Below are positions 25,313 to 34,091 of a stretch of DNA of 64,000 bases, in pieces (within the stretch, counting starts at the first letter, position 1; each line of letters opens with the position of its first letter). The DNA lies in the NCBI RefSeq assembly GCF_003967355.1, contig NZ_BIFH01000049.1, forward strand, positions 48,453 through 112,452, written 5' to 3'. Made by a program: the position numbers and the translations under genes. The notes below the pieces were generated by a model, which saw only the letters and a list, made by a program, of their open reading frames with translations, searched no databases and was not told the origin of the DNA. This stretch comes from Embleya hyalina (GTDB taxonomy: Bacteria; Actinomycetota; Actinomycetes; Streptomycetales; Streptomycetaceae).

Positions 25313-26728
25313 ATGTCTGCCTCTTCGGTTCGTGTTCGCTTCGCTCCCTCTCCCACCGGCATGTTCCACGTCGGTGGCGCTCGTTCCGCGCTGTACAACT
25401 GGGCCGTGGCGCACAAGGCCGGCGGCGTGTTCGTGTTGCGGATCGAGGACACCGACGAGGCGCGCAACCGGCCGGAGTGGACCGACGGCATCCTGAGCGC
25501 GCTCGCGGCGATCGGGATCGACTCGGCCGACCCGGCCTTCGAGGGCCCCTACTTCCAGTCGCGGAACGCGACGCTGCACCGCGAGTCGGCGGTCCGCCTG
25601 TTCGAGGCGGGCCGCGCGTACTACTGCGACTGCACCCGCGAGGACCTGGAGGCCCGGACCGGCTCCAAGCACCTGGGCTACGACGGCTTCTGCCGCGACC
25701 GCGGGCTGGCGGCGGGCGACGGGCGCGCGCTGCGCTTCCGTACCCCGGACGAGGGCGTCACGGTGGTGGCCGACCTGGTGCGCGGCGACACCGAGTTCCC
25801 GAACGCGTCGCTCGAGGACTTCGTGATCGCCCGGGGCAACGGCTCGGCGGTGTTCCTGCTGGCGAACGTGGTCGACGACGTCGACCAGAAGATCACCATG
25901 GTGATCCGCGGCGAGGAGCACCTGTCCAACGCGGCCAAGCAGCAACTCCTGTGGGAGGCGCTGGGCGCGACCCCGCCGCAGTGGGCGCACCTGCCGGTGA
26001 TCGTGAACGAGAAGCGGCAGAAGTTGTCCAAGCGCCGGGACAAGGTGGCGCTCGAGTCCTACCTGGACGAGGGCTACCTGCCCGACGCGCTGGTGAACTA
26101 CCTGTTCCTGCTCGGGTGGGGCCCCAAGGACGACATCGAGATCCGGCCGTACGCCGAGCTGGAGCAGCTGTTCGACCTGCGCGACGTGAACAAGTCGTCG
26201 GCCTTCTTCGACGTGAAGAAGTTGTCCTCGTTCAACGCGGACTACATCCGCGCGCTGGACGCGGACGCCTTCGTGCGCGCCTGCGAGCCGTGGCTGCTCG
26301 GGCCCAAGGCGCCGTGGGCGAAGGAGGCGTACGACCCGGCCGTGTTCGCCGAGGTGGCGCCGCTGGTGCAGACCCGGATCACGGTGCTGGACGAGGTGCC
26401 GATGTACGTCGACTTCCTGTTCCTGGCCGAGCCGGCCGACGACGAGGCGGCCTGGGCCAAGGCGATGAAGCCGGGCGCGGCCGACGTGCTCACGAGCGCC
26501 CGCGACGAACTCTCCCGGGCCGAGTGGAACGTCGACGCGCTCAAGGCCGCGGTCGAGGCCGCCGGCGCCGCCCACGGCCTCAAGCTCTCCAAGTCGCAGG
26601 CCCCGGTCCGCGTCGCCGTCACCGGCCGCACCATCGGCCTCCCGCTGTTCGAATCCCTCCAGGTCCTCGGCCGCGACCGGGTCCTGGCCCGCGTCGACCG
26701 CGCGCTGAAGCGCCTGGCCGCGCAATAG
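25313..26728 (+). CDS. gltX: Glutamyl-tRNA synthetase
   Basis: 471 residues, class I synthetase charging tRNA-Glu. The ATP-binding HIGH-type motif appears as [13 protein letters not shown] at residues 12-24, followed by [14 protein letters not shown]. The KMSKS counterpart is [11 protein letters not shown] near residue 240, and the anticodon-binding C-terminal half is complete. ATG 25313 is preceded by TACCCT seven bases upstream and no ribosome site, so the mRNA is probably leaderless. It ends before a strong shared terminator with the first WxL-like gene. Whether a second gltX exists elsewhere cannot be seen. Confidence 0.93.
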   Translation: MSASSVRVRFAPSPTGMFHVGGARSALYNWAVAHKAGGVFVLRIEDTDEARNRPEWTDGILSALAAIGIDSADPAFEGPYFQSRNATLHRESAVRLFEAGRAYYCDCTREDLEARTGSKHLGYDGFCRDRGLAAGDGRALRFRTPDEGVTVVADLVRGDTEFPNASLEDFVIARGNGSAVFLLANVVDDVDQKITMVIRGEEHLSNAAKQQLLWEALGATPPQWAHLPVIVNEKRQKLSKRRDKVALESYLDEGYLPDALVNYLFLLGWGPKDDIEIRPYAELEQLFDLRDVNKSSAFFDVKKLSSFNADYIRALDADAFVRACEPWLLGPKAPWAKEAYDPAVFAEVAPLVQTRITVLDEVPMYVDFLFLAEPADDEAAWAKAMKPGAADVLTSARDELSRAEWNVDALKAAVEAAGAAHGLKLSKSQAPVRVAVTGRTIGLPLFESLQVLGRDRVLARVDRALKRLAAQ

Positions 26729-26737
26729 CGGCTCCGG

Positions 26738-26792
26738 CGATACGACGGCGGCCCGCGCACCGGACACCGGTGTGCGGGCCGCCGTCGTATCG
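26738..26792. terminator. Bidirectional terminator between gltX and first WxL-like gene
   Basis: Two 26-bp arms (beginning CGATACGACGGCGGCCCG and its complement) with a single G/T mismatch and a three-base loop. It lies exactly between the convergent stop codons. Confidence 0.85.
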
Positions 26793-26805
26793 GGGCGCGT
26801 GTGGG

Positions 26806-28119
26806 TCAGCCGATCGACAGGGTCAGCGTGGCGTTGTAGGCGCCCGGCTTCTGGTACGCGGGGACCGCGAGGGCGATCGCGGCGCCGGCGGTGAACGTGC
26901 CGCCGCCGCGGGCTCCCGCGGGCGCCGAGGCGAGCGTCGCTCCCCCGGCGATCCGGCCGGGGGAGCCCGGAGCGGCGGTGCCCGGGGAACCCGGCTCGGT
27001 GCGGACCGAGGGCGTCCAGGTGAATCGTTCGGCCGGAATTCGACCACCGTCGGGCGAGGTGAAGTCCGAGACGTCGGCGGTCAGCGACCAGCCGAGCGTA
27101 CCGGCGCGCACGTCGGTTACGGTGACGGGGTTCAAGGCACCGTTCATCGTCTGCGCGGTGCCGTCGAGGGTGATGTCGGACAGCCTTGCCGTGCCCGCCT
27201 CCTGACGAAGGGTCAGGCCGCCGGGGAGGACCGCCCCGGTGATCCGCGCGCTGCCGGATTGGTTCGCTGACGCCCTGGTCAGCTCCCGGCTCGCGCCGAA
27301 CGTGCCCACCATGACGCGCAGATACACCCGGTCGAGCACGGGGATGGATCCCGACGTGTTCGCGTTGACGGTCGCGGATCCGGTCAGGTGTCCGTCTCGG
27401 GCACTGCCGGTGGCGGAGCCCACCCATTCCGGGAGGCAGACGTCGGTCGGTGTCGCGCACACCTCGACGCGGGCGTTGCCGTCGGGCCAGCCCTCGCCGG
27501 TGAATTCGACACGCTGCCCGGTGACGATCCGGGTCGGGGTGACCTCCAAGGTGGGGCCGGGACCGATGTCCACGGTGCGGGAGACGGCGGGCCGGGTGAT
27601 GGGGGAGCAGGTCATCACCGGGAAGGGCGAGAGCTTCTCGAACATCGTGTACGCGCCCGGGGTGAGCGTGATCGGGCCGCTCGCCGGAAGCCGGAACGTG
27701 CCGGTGAGGTCGTCGACATCGATGCTTGCTCCGGGCGATCCCGGTTGCGGGCGCGGCGACCCGGAGACGGTGAAGGTGGTCGGATCGGGGCCGTCGACCA
27801 GAATCTCGGCGCGGACACCCAGCGGGCGTCCGCCGCCGGGCGGGACCGGGATCGACGGCCGACTCTGCCAGTGCCATGTCACGGTGACGAGTTCGCCGGC
27901 GCGGTAGACCGACTTCTCCGGCCGGACCGTCAGGTCGACCCGAGGCTCGTCGGAGCCCCATATGGGCCGGGTGGGACCATCGAGGACGCAGCGTTCCGGG
28001 AACGCCACCGCGGTGGCGCCGGCCGGAGCGGCGGCGACCACGAGGGCGGTGGTCGCGACGGCGAGCGCCGCAGCGAGACTCATCAGGGCGCGACGAGTGA
28101 TGTGCCTGGTTCGGTGCAC
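26806..28119 (-). CDS. Secreted WxL-like surface protein A
   Basis: 437 residues. Sec signal peptide (basic start, Ala/Leu core, cut after APAGA about residue 36). Type-1 N-terminal beta domain with VDLTVRPEKSVYRAGELVTVTWHW; an IPT/TIG-like middle with RIVTGQRVEFTGEGWPDG. The C-terminal WxL-like domain starts near LTLRQEAG, with W344-S-L in LGWSLTADVSDF and ends YNATLTLSIG. The second W-x-L of Firmicutes WxL domains is replaced by L-x-L. No membrane anchor or sortase motif, so attachment would be by the WxL-like domain. GTG 28119 has AAGGAG four bases upstream. It is the most divergent member of the set (shorter and without the Cys of the HC-N/P motif). Confidence 0.75.
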   Translation of the reverse strand: MHRTRHITRRALMSLAAALAVATTALVVAAAPAGATAVAFPERCVLDGPTRPIWGSDEPRVDLTVRPEKSVYRAGELVTVTWHWQSRPSIPVPPGGGRPLGVRAEILVDGPDPTTFTVSGSPRPQPGSPGASIDVDDLTGTFRLPASGPITLTPGAYTMFEKLSPFPVMTCSPITRPAVSRTVDIGPGPTLEVTPTRIVTGQRVEFTGEGWPDGNARVEVCATPTDVCLPEWVGSATGSARDGHLTGSATVNANTSGSIPVLDRVYLRVMVGTFGASRELTRASANQSGSARITGAVLPGGLTLRQEAGTARLSDITLDGTAQTMNGALNPVTVTDVRAGTLGWSLTADVSDFTSPDGGRIPAERFTWTPSVRTEPGSPGTAAPGSPGRIAGGATLASAPAGARGGGTFTAGAAIALAVPAYQKPGAYNATLTLSIG

Positions 28120-28374
28120 GAAACTCCTTGCCGGGGTGTGGAATCGGTGGCCACATCACGCGGAGGGCCGTCGGACGAGCGATCCGACGACGTGGGTCCC
28201 GACGGGATGTTTGGCGGAGTCAATGATTGCGGATCGCGGCTCGAAACGCATGTCCATTCGAGTGCCGACGGGTGCGCGGCGGAGTGGGCTTCGGTGTGGG
28301 TGGGGCTCGGGTGACATGCGGACGGCCCCCGCGACCGAAGTCGCGGGGGCCGTCCGGGTGTTCGTGTGCGTGGG
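28120..28374 (-). promoter_or_regulatory. Upstream region of WxL-like gene A, with terminator of gene B
   Basis: Reading the minus strand, a TTGACT hexamer occurs (complement of AGTCAA near 28216), matching the -35 used by the other WxL-like genes. A convincing -10 and the TGGAAC palindrome are not visible. No gene is seen in this gap. Confidence 0.35.
28319..28356 (-). terminator. Terminator of WxL-like gene B
   Basis: Perfect 17-bp stem (CGGACGGCCCCCGCGAC and complement) closed by a CGAA tetraloop, 19 bp past the stop codon of the minus-strand gene. Confidence 0.85.
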
Positions 28375-29982
28375 TCAGCTGATCGAGAGGGTCAGGGTGC
28401 TGGTGTAGGTGCCGATGGCCTGGTACGCCGGGACGGCGAGGGACAGGTCCGCGTCGGCGGAGAAGGTGCCGCCCGTGCTCGCCGCGGCCGGGGCCGAGGC
28501 CAGGGTGGCGCCGGTGCCGATCGGGCCGGCGCTACCGGGCACCGCGGTGCTCGGCGAGCCGGTGCCGGTGGTCACCTTCGGGGTCCAGGTGAACTTGTCG
28601 GCGCCGATCTTGCCGCCGCTGCCATTGGCGAAGTCGGACACCGAGCCGGTGAGGGTCCACCCGGTGTTGCCGCCGCGGAAGTCCTTCACGGTCACGGTGT
28701 TCAGCGCGCCGGTCATGTTCTGCGCCTGGCCGTTGAGCGTGATGTCCGACAGCTTGATGGCGCCGGCTTCCTGCGAGATGGTCAGACCGCCGGCGACGAC
28801 GTTGCCGGTCACGGTCTGGCTCAGGTCGCGGCCGGGAACGGTGACGCGGAACGGCTTGGTCACCGCGGTGTCGTCCGAGCCCTCGTTCACCTTGATCGCG
28901 GTGATGTTGTCCTTGCTCACCACGAGGTCGGTGATGTTGATGGTCCCGTCCGCGGCGGCCTCGGTGTACGCGCTGACGTCGTCGTCCTGGACGTCGCCGG
29001 CCATGCCGTACGCCAGGACGTAGTTGCCCGGGGTCCAGCCGGAGCCGGTGATCACGACGGTGGTGCCGACCGGGCCGTGGTCGACGCTGAGCGAGATCTT
29101 GCGCTCGACCGCCTTGACCTTGACCACGCCGCTCAGCGCCTCGACGCCGCTGCTCTTGACCTTCACCTTGTAGTCGCCGGCGGCCACGTTCTGCTTGACC
29201 GTGACGGTGCCGGAGAGCTTGTTGCCGGCGCCGACGGCGAGGGTGTTCGCGCTGATCTTGCCGGCGTCGCAGGCCGAGCCGTCGGCGGCGCACAGTTCCG
29301 GCGTCAGCGTGCCGGCGGGCCAGTTGTCACCGGCGACGGTGATCTGGCCACCCGCGCTGACCTCGCCGGGCGTCGCGGTGACGGTCGGGTTCTCGGAGCC
29401 GGAGCCCTCGACGTTGATCGTGGTGCCGGGGGCGACGGGCGTCACCGGGGTGCACGCGGTGGCGACGTCGCTGCCCAGGCCCGCGTCCACGAACGACGTG
29501 TAGTTGCCGGGGGCGAGGTTGAGCGCGCCGGGCTTGGTGAGCGTGATGCTCGCCGTCATGTCCGACAGCTTCAACTCCTCGCCGGGCGCGGCGTCGGGGT
29601 TGATGCGCGGACCCTCCACCGGCAGGGAGGCGGTCTGCGCGCCGGTGAGCAGGACCTCACCCTTGGGCAGCGCCTTGTTCTCACCGACGTGGATGCCGAA
29701 GGGCGTGTTGATCGGCACCACGCCGTACTTGAGCCATTTCCACGTCACGGTGACCTGGTCGCCGACCGTGTAGGTCGCCTTCGCGGGGGTGACCTGGATG
29801 TCCATCTTGAGGTCACCGTCGGCGATGTCGGCCAGGAACGGGTTGGTGCAGTGCGCGCGGTAGTCGACCGAGGCCGCCGAGGCGGACGGTGCGAGCGCGA
29901 TCAGACCGGCGGTACCGGCCATCGCCAGCGTGCCGATCAGCGCGGTGCTTCTGCGTGGAGCGATTCTTCGCATTCGGGACAC
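28375..29982 (-). CDS. Secreted WxL-like surface protein B
   Basis: 535 residues. Signal peptide cut after APSASA (about 37). Domains: type-1 N-terminal beta domain (YRAHCTNPF, then YTVGDQVTVTWKW), IPT-like domain 1 (GEVSAGGQITVAGDNWPAG with a Cys pair in ELCAADGSACD), IPT-like domain 2 (VDHGPVGTTVVITGSGWTPG), and a C-terminal WxL-like domain from LTISQEAG with W442-T-L in NTGWTLTGSVSDF and the end YTSTLTLSIS. GTG 29982 follows AGGAG six bases upstream; the first codons (GTG TCC CGA ATG CGA AGA ATC) nearly match those of gene C. The middle domains could bind a ligand; the WxL-like domain is the presumed wall anchor. Confidence 0.82.
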   Translation of the reverse strand: MSRMRRIAPRRSTALIGTLAMAGTAGLIALAPSASAASVDYRAHCTNPFLADIADGDLKMDIQVTPAKATYTVGDQVTVTWKWLKYGVVPINTPFGIHVGENKALPKGEVLLTGAQTASLPVEGPRINPDAAPGEELKLSDMTASITLTKPGALNLAPGNYTSFVDAGLGSDVATACTPVTPVAPGTTINVEGSGSENPTVTATPGEVSAGGQITVAGDNWPAGTLTPELCAADGSACDAGKISANTLAVGAGNKLSGTVTVKQNVAAGDYKVKVKSSGVEALSGVVKVKAVERKISLSVDHGPVGTTVVITGSGWTPGNYVLAYGMAGDVQDDDVSAYTEAAADGTINITDLVVSKDNITAIKVNEGSDDTAVTKPFRVTVPGRDLSQTVTGNVVAGGLTISQEAGAIKLSDITLNGQAQNMTGALNTVTVKDFRGGNTGWTLTGSVSDFANGSGGKIGADKFTWTPKVTTGTGSPSTAVPGSAGPIGTGATLASAPAAASTGGTFSADADLSLAVPAYQAIGTYTSTLTLSIS

Positions 29983-30153
29983 TATTCTCCTCGCCGGGAT
30001 GGAATATGCCTACCGTCACTGTGGAGCAGAACTTCGACATCCGGGGAGAATGACCTGCGGCGTTTGTCGCCGGCGAGGGCGAGGTCGGCCGAACCCTCGT
30101 CCGGAATGTGCGGGGTGCGTGGCGGTGGTCGGCAATAGATGGTCCGACACCGT

Positions 30154-30219
30154 ATTCATCCGGTAATCGCTGACAAAGTCAATAACTGTTCCGCGGGAAT
30201 CCTGTTGGCACGTGTCAAC
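30154..30219 (-). promoter_or_regulatory. Promoter and upstream operator of WxL-like gene B
   Basis: On the minus strand: TTGACT (30182-30177), 17-bp spacer, ATGAAT (30159-30154). Upstream of the -35 lies the palindrome GTTGGCACGTGTCAAC (30204-30219), one mismatched pair, CACGTG core. The remaining ~370-bp gap between genes B and C holds only this and the gene C terminator. Confidence 0.65.
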
Positions 30220-30277
30220 AAGATCGACTTCCGGTGGCGGCACGATGGGAATGGCGTATTCCGGTTCCGGAAACGCG

Positions 30278-30313
30278 GCGGAGGCCGCCGTCCGGGTGGA
30301 CGGCGGCCTCCGC
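30278..30313 (-). terminator. Terminator of gene C
   Basis: Perfect 16-bp stem (GCGGAGGCCGCCGTCC and complement) with a GGGT loop, 36 bp past the gene C stop. Confidence 0.85.
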
Positions 30314-30348
30314 GTGCTGTGCGTCGAGCCGTGTGCTTCCCGATCGGG

Positions 30349-32043
30349 TCAGGTCACCTTGAACGGGGTCGTGGCCAGTCGGTCGGAGTGGAAGGTCTCC
30401 GAGGCGATGATCCCGGTCGTGTTCGACTTGGTGATCAGGATCCAGATGCTGAAGTCGCCGTTGGCGTTGGCCCACGCGCCGGCCCAGTCGCTGGTCTTGG
30501 AGTCACCCGCGAGACCGTTGACGTTGACCCACGCGAGCGAGCCGTAGCCGTGCCCGGTGACCAGGACGAACGTGCACGGGCTGCCCGAGGTCTTGTTCAG
30601 TTCCAGCCAGCGGCGCTGCACGGTGATCGCGGTCAGCGCCGAGTTGCCACCGCCGTCGCTGAGCTTGAGCTTGTAGGTGCCCTCGCCCACGTTGCCCGCG
30701 ATCGTCACGTTTCCGGCCAGCGCGCCGTCGGCGGCGATGGTGAGCGGACCGGAGCTGATCCGGGCGGTGCTGCACGCCGAACCGTCGGCCGCGCACAGCG
30801 ACGCGGTGGCCGAGCCGTTCGGGGTCCAGTTGTTGCCGGACACCGCCACCGTGCCACCCGCGTGGGTGGACGCCGGCGACGCCGACAGGGTGGCCGGCAG
30901 GGCCGCGCCGATGGTGAACGGAGCGCCCACCATGGTGGTTTCGTCGGTGCCCTCCATCAGGACGATCGAGGTGATCGAGGCCATGCTGGCGACGAAGTCC
31001 GGAATCACGATGGAACCGTCTGCGGCCGACTGGCCGTAGACCAGCGTGTCGTCGAGCAGGTTTCCGGCCGCGTCCCGGCCGTAGGCCAGGATGTAGATGT
31101 TCGGGTTGAAGTTCTTGCCGGTGATGGTGACGCCGGTGCCCACGGGTCCGCGGTTCGGGCTCAGCGAGATCGTCCGGGCGACCGCGTTGATCTTGACCGG
31201 GGTGAGCGCCTCGCCGGCGCCGACCTTGACCTTCAGCTTGTAGTTGCCGGTCGGCACGGTCGCGACCGTGTTGACGTTGCCGGACAGCGCGCCGTTGGCC
31301 ACCACGAGGCTGTTCGCCGCGATGCTGTTGGCGTTGCACGCGGCGCCGTTCGCGTCGCACAGCTCGACCGAGGGAGTGCCCGCGGCCCAGTTGGCGCCGG
31401 ACAGCGCGACCTGCGAACCGGCGTTGAATTCACCGGGGTTCGCGCTCAGGGTGGGCGCGCCCGTCGAGGGGCCGTCCACGGTGAGGGTGCGCGAGACCGC
31501 GATGGGGTTGACCGGCGAGCACTTGGTCTCGACCTTTTGCCCGAGTGCCGTGGTGAAGGTCGAGTAGATGTCCGGGGTCAGCCCGACCTGCCCGGCCTGG
31601 GTCAGGGTGAAGCTGCCGACCGGGTTGCTCAGGATCAGGTCCTGGCCGGGCAGCGCCTCCGGGTTGATCTGCGGTCCCTGGATGGCGAAGTTGCCGGTCT
31701 GCGCGCCCGTCAACTTCACCGTGCCGACCGGGTAGGTCGAGTCCTTCGGCACCTTCCCGACGACCGGGATCGACGTCGGCGCCTTCGGGTAGAGCTTCCA
31801 CTGCCACTCGACCGAGACCACGTCGCCCACCTGGTAGGTGCTCTTGGCGGGGGTGACGACCAGGTCGATCTTGACGTTGCCGTCCGGCGGGTTCGAGTAC
31901 GGGTTGGTGCAGTGCGTCGCGTAGTCGACGGTGTCGGCCTGGGCCGAGGGGGCGATCGCGACGAGCGCGCCGGTGCCGGCGACGGTGGCGGCCGCCGCGA
32001 TGGCGGCCAGTCTGCGAGAGGCGATTCTTCGTATTCGGGACAC
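30349..32043 (-). CDS. Secreted multi-domain beta protein C (no WxL motif)
   Basis: 564 residues. The signal peptide is highly like gene B's (MSRIRRIASRR, Ala-rich core, cut after SAQA). Type-1 N-terminal domain (YATHCTNPY; YQVGDVVSVEWQWK), then IPT-like domains starting GEFNAGSQVALSGANW, NRGPVGTGVTITGKNF and STHAGGTVAVSGNNW, two of them with the paired-Cys ELC---G--C insert. The C terminus is a different ~85-residue domain (SPCTFVLVTGHGYGS ... FSIWILITKSNTTGI) shared only with gene G, in place of the WxL-like domain. GTG 32043 has TAGGAG six bases upstream. How it is held on the cell is unclear: there is no anchor motif. Confidence 0.8.
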   Translation of the reverse strand: MSRIRRIASRRLAAIAAAATVAGTGALVAIAPSAQADTVDYATHCTNPYSNPPDGNVKIDLVVTPAKSTYQVGDVVSVEWQWKLYPKAPTSIPVVGKVPKDSTYPVGTVKLTGAQTGNFAIQGPQINPEALPGQDLILSNPVGSFTLTQAGQVGLTPDIYSTFTTALGQKVETKCSPVNPIAVSRTLTVDGPSTGAPTLSANPGEFNAGSQVALSGANWAAGTPSVELCDANGAACNANSIAANSLVVANGALSGNVNTVATVPTGNYKLKVKVGAGEALTPVKINAVARTISLSPNRGPVGTGVTITGKNFNPNIYILAYGRDAAGNLLDDTLVYGQSAADGSIVIPDFVASMASITSIVLMEGTDETTMVGAPFTIGAALPATLSASPASTHAGGTVAVSGNNWTPNGSATASLCAADGSACSTARISSGPLTIAADGALAGNVTIAGNVGEGTYKLKLSDGGGNSALTAITVQRRWLELNKTSGSPCTFVLVTGHGYGSLAWVNVNGLAGDSKTSDWAGAWANANGDFSIWILITKSNTTGIIASETFHSDRLATTPFKVT

Positions 32044-32287
32044 GGTTCTCCTAGCCGGGTGGGGAAGTGCCGAGTGACGCGTGGTGCGGAGGTCCGGCTC
32101 GCCCCGGCGATGCCCGATGGCTGCCGATTCGCTGATCGACGCCACGTTCATCCGTCGGGTACGGATGTCGGAAGCGATGACCGAGAAGCGTGGAATGGGA
32201 CGGGGAAGGCGAACTCCGACGTGGTGCTGGTGTCGAAGATCTAGCGAACAAAGCCCCAGGAAGCAATGCGTAAATGGTGATCATCTT

Positions 32288-32350
32288 GGTGTCACGTGTC
32301 ACCATGATCAACTTTGATAAACCACCGAACGAAACCCTTTTCAAAGTTGA
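32288..32350. promoter_or_regulatory. CACGTG operator with TTTGATAAACC box and inverted repeat
   Basis: GGTGTCACGTGTCACC at 32288-32303 (near-perfect palindrome), nine bases, then TTTGATAAACC (32313-32323). Overlapping it is a perfect inverted repeat TCAACTTTGA (32308-32317) / TCAAAGTTGA (32341-32350). The palindrome plus TTTGATAAACC recurs at 33378. Confidence 0.7.
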
Positions 32351-32416
32351 CCGTGTCAATAGGTCGGGCTCTTCGAATGCTGGTTCTTGCCCCATTGATT
32401 CGTCTACAAAACCGTA

Positions 32417-32445
32417 TTGACTTCTTCCGCTTACGCAGTTTCACT
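32417..32445 (+). promoter_or_regulatory. Promoter of small exported protein gene D
   Basis: TTGACT, 17 bp, TTCACT. The wider block ATTGACTTCTT and the -10 context TTCACTC are repeated exactly in front of gene E, which supports function. Confidence 0.7.
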
Positions 32446-32639
32446 CATGGCTGTGCCGGAGGGGCCCCGAAGCGTGGGGCGAAGCGCCCCGACCCGGATC
32501 CCGATCACCTCGGCCGTCCCCTGTGGCGGTCGACGTCGGGATGCCCGCCGGCAGCTCCACCGTTTCCGCCTGCGGTGCAGGCCAGGGAGAACGTGCGCCA
32601 CCACCAGGTCTCAGGAAATCGTCGACAAGGAGCTCCATC

Positions 32640-33188
32640 ATGTCCCGTTCCAAGCTCGCCACCACCGGCATCGCCTGCGTATCCGTCGCGTTCGCCGCGG
32701 CGGTGGCCCTGTCCGGCACGGCGCACGCGGTTCCCGATTCCCGGGGGGTGACGCTGACCTGCCAGGACAGCACTGGTAAGACCTGGGTCACCGCCGGCGC
32801 CGGCACCCTGACGTCGAGCGACCCGGGTGGCACCAACCCGCAGAAGATGAAGCTCGCTTCGCCGATGGTGGCGCCGATCGCCATCCCGGCGAACTCGCTG
32901 GCCACCGTCATCCGTACGGTCCAGACCGGCGCCGGCGCGGGCACCATCCGCGACTTCGTCGGTACGGTCAACCCGCCGATGAACATCGGAAACCCGATCA
33001 CCCTCGGGGCGATTCCGGCCACGGCGCGCCTGGCCGCGGGCACCACCGTGCGACTGCAGGACACCTCGGCCGCGGCGCCCAGCGCCACCAACTGGTCGAT
33101 GAAGATCAACACCACCATTTCCGGTTCGTCGGTCGACATCTACTGCGCCGGCAAGCAGGACGCGGCCTCGGGCGACTTCAGCTTCTAG
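32640..33188 (+). CDS. Small exported protein D (paralogue family D/E/F)
   Basis: 182 residues. The Sec signal peptide MSRSKLATTGIACVSVAF (cut after GTAHA about 31) leads to a mature ~150-residue beta-rich domain. Two Cys, in LTCQDSTG near the start and IYCAGKQD near the end, are conserved in E and F and probably form a disulfide. Other shared features: GTLTSSDPG, P-QKMKL, NPPM---NPITLG, and the C-terminal aromatic ending (F-S-F). No anchor, no WxL motif, no recognised domain. ATG 32640 follows AAGGAG. It is followed by a classic terminator. Its place among the WxL-like genes suggests a surface or secreted role. Confidence 0.8.
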   Translation: MSRSKLATTGIACVSVAFAAAVALSGTAHAVPDSRGVTLTCQDSTGKTWVTAGAGTLTSSDPGGTNPQKMKLASPMVAPIAIPANSLATVIRTVQTGAGAGTIRDFVGTVNPPMNIGNPITLGAIPATARLAAGTTVRLQDTSAAAPSATNWSMKINTTISGSSVDIYCAGKQDAASGDFSF

Positions 33189-33265
33189 TCGCCTACCCGG
33201 TCGGGTGCTCCGGGTGGGTGCCCGGCCGGGTCGAGGACGCGGGTGTGACGGTCCGCTGCCGCAAT

Positions 33266-33308
33266 GCCTGCCCGGGTGGCGTATGCGCCGCCCGGGCAGG
33301 CGCTTTTT
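33266..33308 (+). terminator. Rho-independent terminator of gene D
   Basis: Arms GCCTGCCCGGG and CCCGGGCAGGC with an inner GGCG/CGCC pair and a TATG-type loop, followed directly by GCTTTTTC. One of the few terminators in the window with a real T-run. Confidence 0.9.
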
Positions 33309-33377
33309 CGTTTCCGGCGGCCCGCCCCTTTCGGCGCGACAGGGGCGGGGCCGGAAATAGTGTGACCGTTTGAATCG

Positions 33378-33412
33378 GGTGTCACGTGTCACCGACGGAA
33401 ATTTGATAAACC
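33378..33412. promoter_or_regulatory. Second copy of CACGTG operator with TTTGATAAACC
   Basis: GGTGTCACGTGTCACC (33378-33393), eight bases, then TTTGATAAACC (33402-33412): the same two-part element as at 32288, with spacing differing by one base. It does not sit in front of any gene I can recognise, being about 700 bp upstream of gene E. Confidence 0.65.
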
Positions 33413-33766
33413 GCGATTCGCATGTGATGTGCGGGTCGCGTTTCGTGTTCCCGGGCGTACGTCGGGTCGGGCGCGGCCGTGAGTACCCGGTCGATGTGGA
33501 CCGCACTCCTCGGGCCCGTGTGCGGGTCGGAGCGGCCGGAGACAATGGCCGCACCCTCCCGGGCGCCCGCCGCCGGGAGAGCGGCGTCGGCGGCCGGCCG
33601 GCGACCCGTCCCGGCGATGGCCTCGTCGGAAGCCGCCCGGAAGCCGCGGAGCACATGATCGGAAAGCGGTGGATCCGACGACCGAGGCTCTGCCGCGCGG
33701 CGGTCCTTTTCGTTTTCATTGGGCATTTAAACGAGTGGAATCACAGTAAGTAATCGAGCCTGTATA

Positions 33767-33873
33767 GTGACGCGTGTCACCATGATCAAGATTATGTAAT
33801 TGATGATCACTGGCAATGGATGGCAGGTCTTGGTCAATATGGTTGGAAGGTAGTCGATGATCACTTGGCAATG
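33767..33873. promoter_or_regulatory. Operator and direct repeats upstream of gene E
   Basis: GTGACGCGTGTCACCATGATCAA (first 20 bases GTGACGCGTGTCACCATGAT) shares its second half with the 32288 element. Downstream, GATGATCACTGGCAATG (33802-33818) is repeated as GATGATCACTTGGCAATG (33856-33873), 54 bp apart. It lies about 20-125 bp upstream of the gene E -35. Confidence 0.6.
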
Positions 33874-33892
33874 TAAAGGTGGACAATAGGCA

Positions 33893-33921
33893 TTGACTTC
33901 TTTTCGGTATCCCGCTTCACT
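33893..33921 (+). promoter_or_regulatory. Promoter of small exported protein gene E
   Basis: TTGACT, 17 bp, TTCACT, within the same flanking sequence (ATTGACTTCTT; TTCACTC) as the gene D promoter. The leader to the start codon is about 165 bp. Confidence 0.7.
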
Positions 33922-34091
33922 CTCCCTTGCCGGGGAACCGAACTCGAAGCAATACGGATCCTTCTGCGGTAACGGAGGCATCGCTCGTGTCGATGTCGAG
34001 ATACCGGCCGGCGGTACCAGCGCCCTGCCCGCCGCGGGTGGTCGGGTGGGCGTGTCTTCGTTCGGAAAGCCGTGAAAGGAGCACTACCTTC

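Larger units (their letters stand above)
32044..32639. other. Divergent regulatory gap between genes C and D
   Basis: About 600 bp with no gene. The central part (32230-32430) is strikingly AT-rich for this genome and holds the CACGTG palindrome, a TTTGATAAACC box, a 10-bp inverted repeat and the gene D promoter. Confidence 0.7.
33189..34091. other. 900-bp gap between genes D and E
   Basis: No convincing gene: the open frames on either strand have no ribosome site, no codon bias and no recognisable product. It contains the gene D terminator, a second CACGTG/TTTGATAAACC element, a third CACGTG-like element with direct repeats, and the gene E promoter. The stretch 33720-33900 is strongly AT-rich relative to the genome. 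Confidence 0.65.

Noticed and set aside
25154..28159. Very long minus-strand open frame opposite gltX and into gene A
   Set aside because: Another GC-driven shadow frame; gltX and the WxL-like gene have clear motifs, signal peptide and terminators.
33370..33753. Possible small genes in the D-E gap on either strand
   Set aside because: No Shine-Dalgarno, odd composition and overlap with repeated regulatory elements. Treated as non-coding.
33720..33900. Replication origin or integration site because of AT-richness
   Set aside because: No DnaA boxes, no dnaA/dnaN, no tRNA gene or integrase; the repeats fit regulatory elements.
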